A DNA stretch of 54,303 nt, taken from positions 1 through 54,303 of the forward strand of contig CATJCP010000204.1 in NCBI GenBank assembly GCA_949737515.1, in the 5' to 3' direction. This document shows, piece after piece, positions 47,910 through 54,303 of this stretch. The notes below the pieces were generated by a model. It was given only the letters and a program-made list of their open reading frames with translations. It made no database searches and had not been told where the DNA came from. The position numbers and the translations under genes were made by a program. Source of the DNA: an uncultured Oscillospiraceae bacterium. Its GTDB lineage: Bacteria; Bacillota; Clostridia; Oscillospirales; Ruminococcaceae. Numbering within the stretch: position 1 is the first letter of the stretch; every line of letters begins with the position of its first letter.

Positions 47910-48566
47910 TTAACCTTTCATAATTTCCCGGTACTGTTCCGGGTTTTCTTCAAAGAATTTTGCCTGTTCTGCATAAGGCTTTTTCAGCAGGTCAGCTTTA
48001 GTCATTCCCTGCGGTTGTGGCTGATTATCTTTATCCAAAGGCTTGAATCCTTCATATCCACCCTTGCCCTTGGAAGTGAACATTGTAGGAAGCTGCGTTT
48101 TCAGTGCTGCCACCTTATCAGCCCAACCCTTGATATTGCCCTGTTCATCAAGTTCAATCGGTTCACCCTTTTCTTTCAGCTTATAGGTTAGATAGTCCAC
48201 ATCAACCGCATTTTCAGACAAAAGCCCAACCTTGATAGCAGCATCAATCTTTGTCTGTGCAAGTTCTGTTTCCAACTGCTGCACCTTATTCTGATATTGG
48301 GTAACTTGCCCCTGTAAAGTTTCATCACCCTTTGCAGCCTTTTTCAGATTTTCAATCAGTCCATTGGCTTCCGTCAACTTCTGAATGTTAGTCTTATTTT
48401 CTGCATCAAGGGCATCATGCTTTGCCTTGGAAACGTAACCGCCCCCGGCAAGGTTAGCAAGTTTCACCTGCTGCTGTGCGTTTTCAGGCTTGCCATTGTA
48501 AGCATTGATAGCCTGTTCAAACTGTGCGAACAGTTCATCACCTAAGATAGCTTTCAAAAATTCCAT
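47910..48566 (-). CDS. Phage scaffolding protein (GP20-like)
   Basis: Coiled-coil acidic ORF directly upstream of capsid gene. Confidence 0.8.
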   Translation of the reverse strand: MEFLKAILGDELFAQFEQAINAYNGKPENAQQQVKLANLAGGGYVSKAKHDALDAENKTNIQKLTEANGLIENLKKAAKGDETLQGQVTQYQNKVQQLETELAQTKIDAAIKVGLLSENAVDVDYLTYKLKEKGEPIELDEQGNIKGWADKVAALKTQLPTMFTSKGKGGYEGFKPLDKDNQPQPQGMTKADLLKKPYAEQAKFFEENPEQYREIMKG

Positions 48567-48748
48567 TGTTCTTCATCCTTTCTTGTCTTAGTTTTTATGT
48601 GCGGTGTCACCGCTGACAATGTGCCTTTTATATGCCATGCACCGGGCATCTTTCAGCAGCAGTTTATATGTCATAAGCCTTTTCGGACAATAAAAAAGCA
48701 CCCCTTATCAGAGTGCTAATTTACACATTGAATATTAACTTTCAAAAC

Positions 48749-48922
48749 TTAATAATCCGCTTCATCCTCATATGAAGGTTGTTCTGCTTCTGTATCTGTG
48801 TCAATGCAAAGTTCAATATCAGCAATGATTTCTTCATTGCTTCGATTGCCGGAAATACATAAGGGGTAATTCTCCCCAAAGTGTTCATAATACGCTTCTA
48901 AAGCTGCATCTAAAGTTTTCAT
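48749..48922 (-). CDS. Small acidic protein, 57 aa, translationally coupled to MuF gene
   Basis: MKTLDAALEAYYEHFGENYPLCISGNRSNEEIIADIELCIDTDTEAEQPSYEDEADY; ATGA overlap with upstream stop. Confidence 0.65.
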   Translation of the reverse strand: MKTLDAALEAYYEHFGENYPLCISGNRSNEEIIADIELCIDTDTEAEQPSYEDEADY

Positions 48923-50703
48923 TTTACCACTCCTAACATTTCTTGAAATATTTTGAAGGATTCCGGGAAGAATCGCTTAATTTGTTCCAGTGATTCAGGG
49001 TTATCCACCATAGCACTATACATTTCAGCAAAACCTTCTTTTCCATTATCCCGGCTATTCCAATAACTTGTTCCATGACCAACACCAAAAGGATAAGCGT
49101 GTTTCTTTGACATAATCGGTTCAAACATATCTGAAATATCTGAACGCTGCATCAAAGTCAGTTCTTTCTTAATATGCTCACAAAACGCTGTTTCAGCAGC
49201 ATCCCAATCAATAGTTTCTGCTGCTTCTTGGGCTTTTTTTATCTTATAAGCAATTACATCAGCCCTTTCAGATGGGTCAATCAACCTTCTTTTAATCAGG
49301 CGGTCAACTTCATCTTCAATATCAGAAGTATCAGAACCTTTGAAAATTTTCTGCTTTCTTGCAAAGTCCTCAACTGCATTTTTAGCTTCCTTCTTCAAGG
49401 TTTTTCCAAAAATCCCATCCTTATAGGTTTCGGAAAATGCCTTTTTTCTGTCACCGTTTCCATACTTACGGTTCAGAACATAATCTGCATGGTGTCCGTA
49501 TTCATGGAATACAACCTGATAAGGGGTCTGATAATCGCTGCCTTTTGCTGCTTTGGAAATACTTAATTTTACACCGTCAAAGCCGGGGGAATAAAACGCT
49601 TTATCACCCCTATATTTTGGGTCAAGGCAATGGAAATCACCAACGCAATCATTCCATACCTTGCGTATTTCTTCCGGGGCATCCTGCATCTGCTGTGAAA
49701 TCGCTTTTGAATGCTTCTTTCCATAAGCGGTTTCCAGTTCTCCCAACTGAACACCTTGTTCTTTTATTTCCTGAACCGCTTTAAGGTATTTGTTTTTATA
49801 ATCTTCAAAATCCTTGGCTTTGTCAAGTTCAAAATATGCAGCCCGGTCTTTCAGGGTTTGAAGTTCTTCTTCATCCAAAGCCCATTTTGCCCTTTGCAGC
49901 ATAACACAACGGCAATGAATATCTTCCTTTGGGATTCCAAAACCGCCCGGATACATAGCTTTGTGACCGTCAACTTCAAATGGTTCATCCAATTCCCGGA
50001 TTTGACCGTCAAGCCTGCGGTGTGTTGCCCTTGTCCGTTGGTCAAGGGTTGAATCCCATTGCTTGACAATATCAGCCCCTTTTGCTTTGGCTTTATTGAT
50101 TGTATCCCATTGGGCTTGATTCTGTATCCTGTGTCCTTCCGTCCTTGCAATCCGCATTGAATTATATAAGGCGGTTTTCAATGGGCTATTCATTCCAGTT
50201 GCTATTTTTTGTGCTACATCCCACCAAGTAGAACCGTTTGCAATTCCCCTTGAAACTTCTGCTTTGACTTTCTTTTTCAAGAAAGTAACATCTTCACCCA
50301 ATCTATCATAAAAGGGCTTAGATAACTTGGTATCCAATTCCAAGGCTTGAACAACCTGCCTTTGGTCAATGGGAATAATCAACGGTATCCCTTGCCCTTG
50401 CAGGTCATACAATGTACCAAAGAACCCATTTTCATAGGACTTTTCCAAGTAATCAGAAATTGACTGAAAAGAACTTGCCTGTAATTCATCAAAAATACTA
50501 TCAAGCTGCTTCTTCAAGGCTTTCTGATACTGCTGCTGATAAATGATAGTTTGAATGTTCTGTAAATCCTGCCTTGCAGCAAGGGCTTCAATTTTGGCTT
50601 GGCAATCCTCTGATGCTTTTTTATATACCTGTTGCAGTTGCCGGATAATCCGCTTTTCGTCCTGAACAGATAGCTTCTGAACTTCAAGCTGTCGTTGGTT
50701 CAT
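48919..50703 (-). CDS. SPP1 gp7/MuF-family head morphogenesis protein with C-terminal HExxH metallopeptidase-like region
   Basis: RIARTEGHRIQNQAQWDTINKAKAKGADIVKQWDSTLDQRTRATHRRLDGQ (MuF); VVFHEYGHHADY then EGFAEMYS. Confidence 0.85.
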   Translation of the reverse strand: MNQRQLEVQKLSVQDEKRIIRQLQQVYKKASEDCQAKIEALAARQDLQNIQTIIYQQQYQKALKKQLDSIFDELQASSFQSISDYLEKSYENGFFGTLYDLQGQGIPLIIPIDQRQVVQALELDTKLSKPFYDRLGEDVTFLKKKVKAEVSRGIANGSTWWDVAQKIATGMNSPLKTALYNSMRIARTEGHRIQNQAQWDTINKAKAKGADIVKQWDSTLDQRTRATHRRLDGQIRELDEPFEVDGHKAMYPGGFGIPKEDIHCRCVMLQRAKWALDEEELQTLKDRAAYFELDKAKDFEDYKNKYLKAVQEIKEQGVQLGELETAYGKKHSKAISQQMQDAPEEIRKVWNDCVGDFHCLDPKYRGDKAFYSPGFDGVKLSISKAAKGSDYQTPYQVVFHEYGHHADYVLNRKYGNGDRKKAFSETYKDGIFGKTLKKEAKNAVEDFARKQKIFKGSDTSDIEDEVDRLIKRRLIDPSERADVIAYKIKKAQEAAETIDWDAAETAFCEHIKKELTLMQRSDISDMFEPIMSKKHAYPFGVGHGTSYWNSRDNGKEGFAEMYSAMVDNPESLEQIKRFFPESFKIFQEMLGVVK

Positions 50704-52180
50704 TCAAACCACCGCCTTTATCCGGGGTATCATCAGGAACAATGTTGTTCAATTCCTGTTCGATGTTTTCTGTTTCCCCGGTTTCATCCTTTGGCAATTT
50801 GTCCTTGATTTCTTCATAGTCAATATCAAGGATTTCACAAATAGCCTGAATGATTGTTTCACTGTCAAGCACATTGGCAAGAGAAAGCAACGTGTTTATC
50901 TGAATCTGCTGCTTTTCGGCATCCGTCTTTTCAATCAAAGCATTGTCTTGTGCATTGGTCATTACTTCACGCTCAAATTCAAAGTAAACATCTTTCATCT
51001 GATAATCAGTTTCATTGTTTTCATTGATTTCAGCAAGAACCACTTCCAATAACTTTCTGAAAAACTGTTTCAGCCGGATTTCAAGTTTATTGCACTTCAA
51101 ATCAAGCAAAGCATACCGGGATTTGATAACCACATTGGTAATGTTCCCATCCCCAAGTTGCGCTGAATTGAAACCCATTCCAAAGCGGTATATATTCTTT
51201 TCATCAAGGTCAAGTTTGGTCTGCCTTGCCTGATAAGGAATATCAACCGTTTTAATATCCACCGTACCGCCATTGTCAACACCAATATGCTTTTTGGCTT
51301 TGATATTCTGAATCATTTCATCAAGGTTGCTGCCCTGAAAGCCGGATACCACATAAAGGGCATCTGTAAAATCCTGCAAGTTATTTGATAAGCTGCAAGC
51401 CATCAAATCGTAATCATCAATCAGGCTTTTAATTGGCTTCAAGCCGGAAAACTGCTTTTTACCATTATCCAACCGCCAAAAAGGAATGAAACCAAAGCCC
51501 TTACCATACTGTTTCCCTTTATCATCTGTGAAAATGGTATGATAGCGGAAGTTTTGCAGCTTATCCCCAACAACTGCACAATTATCAGGTTCAATCTTCC
51601 CTGAATCAACTGAAACATAGAAGTAAACCTTTTCAGCATCCCAAACCTGAATACGCTTGATTTTCTTTTGTCCTTTGTCTATGCGGTCAATGTACCAAAA
51701 AATGAAGTATTGGCATCCATCATCTGTATCCTTTGCCCTGACTTCAACCACACCCATAGAATCAGCACATTCAAACCGGGTTTTTCCGTCTTTATCGGTA
51801 ACAGCATACATATATTCAAAGCCTTTGCTGATTGTCCCAATGAGAAGTTCATATACTTCTGAATAGAAATCATCATTGAAATAATCATCAAGTTCTGTCT
51901 GCAATTCAGGAATATCAGATTTGATTATGTTGCCATCCCCGGAAAGCATATACTGAACCTGTTGGTCAACCAATTCAGTAAAGAAGGGGTGACTGATTCG
52001 GATATTGCTTTTGAAACGGTCAAGCTGCAACCGCCCATCAGCATCATAATAGTAAATCTGATAATTCAAAATATCATGTTCACCTTCATAATACTTCTGA
52101 CCGATTCCGGCAAGCCGTTTCTTTTCAGAAGTCATATCTTCATCAATCAGATTCAGTATCTCCTTTTCTGTCAGCATCAA
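50684..52180 (-). CDS. Phage portal protein (SPP1 gp6-like)
   Basis: 498 aa upstream of MuF gene; acidic C-term. Confidence 0.88.
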   Translation of the reverse strand: MMLTEKEILNLIDEDMTSEKKRLAGIGQKYYEGEHDILNYQIYYYDADGRLQLDRFKSNIRISHPFFTELVDQQVQYMLSGDGNIIKSDIPELQTELDDYFNDDFYSEVYELLIGTISKGFEYMYAVTDKDGKTRFECADSMGVVEVRAKDTDDGCQYFIFWYIDRIDKGQKKIKRIQVWDAEKVYFYVSVDSGKIEPDNCAVVGDKLQNFRYHTIFTDDKGKQYGKGFGFIPFWRLDNGKKQFSGLKPIKSLIDDYDLMACSLSNNLQDFTDALYVVSGFQGSNLDEMIQNIKAKKHIGVDNGGTVDIKTVDIPYQARQTKLDLDEKNIYRFGMGFNSAQLGDGNITNVVIKSRYALLDLKCNKLEIRLKQFFRKLLEVVLAEINENNETDYQMKDVYFEFEREVMTNAQDNALIEKTDAEKQQIQINTLLSLANVLDSETIIQAICEILDIDYEEIKDKLPKDETGETENIEQELNNIVPDDTPDKGGGLNEPTTA

Positions 52181-52484
52181 AATTCACCCCCTTCATTATT
52201 TCATCTGTCAATTTCATAATTCTATCAGCCTGTGAACCAAAGAAGTTACACATAGATTCTTCACCGTTTACTTCATAGCCAAAAGAAAAAAGGAAAGCAT
52301 GAATCAATTCATGGATAACGGTTGACCGGGTAACTGATTCTGACATTCCTTGTCTGATTGTAATAATTCCTTCACAATATTCAGTTAATCCTAAATTGAT
52401 TCTATCTTTTTTAGGATGCAGCTTTTTGGTTTCCCCATCTGCTGCTTCAACCAACCATTTCACACCGTTTATATCAATTTCCAT
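52143..52484 (-). CDS. Zinc metallopeptidase-like phage protein
   Basis: STVIHELIHAFLFSFG; start at MEIDINGVKW preferred over track start. Confidence 0.7.
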   Translation of the reverse strand: MEIDINGVKWLVEAADGETKKLHPKKDRINLGLTEYCEGIITIRQGMSESVTRSTVIHELIHAFLFSFGYEVNGEESMCNFFGSQADRIMKLTDEIMKGVNFDADRKGDTESD

Positions 52485-52488
52485 GCTT

Positions 52489-52809
52489 TTATTCACCTTC
52501 TTCATTGCCAAACAAAATATGGAGATAGTTTCGCCGGCCATAAAGAATACGGTCTACTTGGACATTGTGTTCTGTAATATGATAAAACGCCATATAGCTG
52601 CCACAAACCAGATAGCGATATATAACAGGGGCATTTTGTGGTAAAAGGATCGCTCCCATTTCTGGAAAACGTTCCAGCATATGAAGCTGATTGACAATTT
52701 TTTTGATCATTCGTTTAGCAGCATCGGGATTTTGTAAAGAATTTGAAATGTATTCGTTTATTTCGGCCAAGTCGTCCTTTGCACCTGCGGTTAGAATAAC
52801 ATTCATCAT
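52489..52809 (-). CDS. RelE/ParE-family toxin
   Basis: AKDDLAEINEYISNSLQNPDAAKRMIKKIVNQLHMLERFPEMG. Confidence 0.88.
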   Translation of the reverse strand: MMNVILTAGAKDDLAEINEYISNSLQNPDAAKRMIKKIVNQLHMLERFPEMGAILLPQNAPVIYRYLVCGSYMAFYHITEHNVQVDRILYGRRNYLHILFGNEEGE

Positions 52810-53063
52810 TCGATTTCTAATTCCTTTTCAATTTCTTCCAGAGTAAAGCATCCCCTTTCTTCCCCAGAGCGGCGGCCCTTTTCCAGTTCTTCCATCAATT
52901 TCTGCATTGCAAGAAGTTTTTCATATTGATGGTATTCTTCCATATCCATAATGGCATAACGCCCATGCCCGTTTTTGGTCAGAAAAACAGGCTGTCCAAC
53001 GGCAACATCCCGCAAAATATCCCCATAATTGCGAAGCTCTGAAACCGGCTTAATATTTGGCAT
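52806..53063 (-). CDS. Phd/YefM-family antitoxin
   Basis: IKPVSELRNYGDILRDVAVGQPVFLTKNGHGRYAIMDMEEY; overlaps toxin start. Confidence 0.9.
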   Translation of the reverse strand: MPNIKPVSELRNYGDILRDVAVGQPVFLTKNGHGRYAIMDMEEYHQYEKLLAMQKLMEELEKGRRSGEERGCFTLEEIEKELEIE

Positions 53064-53214
53064 AAGAAATGCCCCCTTTCTGTTCTTAGTATACCTGAAT
53101 TTTGCGTAAAATTCAACGAGAAATTTTACAGCAAATGATTAAAATAATTTGTCAGGTTTGCCTATTCCTGAGATGAACAAATAGAGCAAATTATTAGCGT
53201 TGAGGAGAACGAGA

Positions 53215-54099
53215 ATGAATACCTACTGGTCAACCTATGTTCAGACGACAGAGGAGCTCTATCTGTCCCGCTCCTTAAAGTTCCATCGGGGAAATATGGG
53301 CAGATGGATAGAAGCTATGGAACTGCGGGACGGGATGAAAATCCTTGAGGTGGGCTGCGCCGGAGGGCTTCTTTGCCATCGGATAAAGGAGCAGCTGCCA
53401 AACACGGAAATCACAGGACTGGATTTTGATACCAGACATATCAGTTATGCCAAGAAAAAAGCGGAGGAATTAAACCTTCCATGTCATTTTATTGCAGGGA
53501 ACGCGATAAAGTTGCCCTTTGTGAATAACACATTTGACGTGTGTTATTCACATACAGTGATGAACTTTTGCGAGCCGGAAGCATTTGTCAGTGAACAGCA
53601 TCGGGTTCTGAAGCCCGGCGGCAGGATGATTGTCATGGATGTTTACAACAGAGGATCCAAACCGGAGGAATGGATTCCAACCGATCATTGTGAAGAAAAG
53701 GAATTGTTTGATAAGCTATGGGCAGCGGCGGCAGACAACCCCAACAGCCGCATCAGGCGGTATGAAAACCGGACAGAAAAATATTTTGACTATCTTGCGG
53801 CCCAGGGCTTTCACAACATCTCCATTGACGCAATGGCCGTCGTCAGCTATGCTCCAGATTGCAACAATATTGATGATGAAATGGCACAGGCCCAAATCAA
53901 TGATGACAGGATGTCGGAGCTCAGCAGTGTAGAGAAGGCATATAAAATGGCTCCCAACGCCCTTAAAGAAACAGAATATCAAACACTGCTGGATATGATT
54001 CACCGCAGATATGACCAGAAGATTCAGCAGTACCAAAGCGGAGACAAAAGCTGGGAGTTCCGCATTGCAACCACCGTGTTAATCAGCGGTACAAAATAG
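53215..54099 (+). CDS. SAM-dependent class I methyltransferase
   Basis: ILEVGCAGGLLCHRI; GLDFD; internal ATG at 53215 has better RBS than track start 53200. Confidence 0.88.
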   Translation: MNTYWSTYVQTTEELYLSRSLKFHRGNMGRWIEAMELRDGMKILEVGCAGGLLCHRIKEQLPNTEITGLDFDTRHISYAKKKAEELNLPCHFIAGNAIKLPFVNNTFDVCYSHTVMNFCEPEAFVSEQHRVLKPGGRMIVMDVYNRGSKPEEWIPTDHCEEKELFDKLWAAAADNPNSRIRRYENRTEKYFDYLAAQGFHNISIDAMAVVSYAPDCNNIDDEMAQAQINDDRMSELSSVEKAYKMAPNALKETEYQTLLDMIHRRYDQKIQQYQSGDKSWEFRIATTVLISGTK

Positions 54100-54127
54100 T
54101 TCTACAAAAAGGAGAGCAAGGGCAGCT

Positions 54128-54303
54128 ATGAAATATAAAGCAATCTTTTTCGACCGGGATGGTACGCTGACTTATTTTAATCCACAGAAAGAGGAATGGC
54201 GGAACAGCGTCATTTCCCAATGGAGCGGAAAACCTTTTGAACTGCCCTATGAAAAAATGACAGACCTGTTCCGCCTTGCCAGCCAGGGAAAAAAGCCTTG
54301 GTA
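54128..54303 (+). CDS. HAD-family hydrolase, N-terminal part (truncated by window end)
   Basis: MKYKAIFFDRDGTLTYFNPQKEEW: HAD motif I. Confidence 0.85.
   Translation, partial: MKYKAIFFDRDGTLTYFNPQKEEWRNSVISQWSGKPFELPYEKMTDLFRLASQGKKPW

Larger units (their letters stand above)
31222..52484 (-). mobile_element. Siphovirus-type prophage (partial in this window: no terminase or integrase seen)
   Basis: Collinear minus-strand lysis-tail-tape measure-capsid-scaffold-head-portal order. Confidence 0.9.

Overview
The window comes from a Clostridia-like Firmicutes chromosome. About 0-31 kb is host sequence: a type II fatty-acid synthesis operon (acpP, fused accDA, accC, fabZ, accB, fabF, fabG, fabH) divergent from fabD-aroE-aroK; then lysS, greA, an S41 protease, an M23 murein hydrolase, ftsX/ftsE, a redox cluster (thioredoxin, 4Fe-4S proteins, Crp/Fnr, DUF134-NifX), an HTH-methyltransferase fusion and two tandem esterase paralogs. 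About 31.2-52.5 kb is a siphovirus-type prophage, all on the minus strand: lysis genes, tail, tape measure, capsid, scaffold, MuF-type head protein, portal. The strongest signal is a diversity-generating retroelement (DGR) in its tail module. It has a reverse transcriptase (33863-34990), a template repeat (TR, 35196-35312) and a matching variable repeat (VR, 35446-35562) inside the C-terminus of a 714-aa target protein. In the gapless 117-nt TR/VR alignment I count 35 mismatches. All 35 are at coding-strand adenines of TR (35 of 41 A positions changed, 0 of 76 other positions). DGRs are a known class, so the novelty lies in this instance and its context. Other notable items: a T_TTT_TTC -1 frameshift site in the tail-assembly chaperone genes, a MuF head protein fused to an HExxH metallopeptidase-like region with a translationally coupled 57-aa acidic ORF, an amidase with no normal start codon, HAD-hydrolase pieces on both sides of the prophage in opposing orientation, and an esterase paralog that has lost its catalytic triad. 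All family calls were made by eye from sequence motifs; no database search was run.
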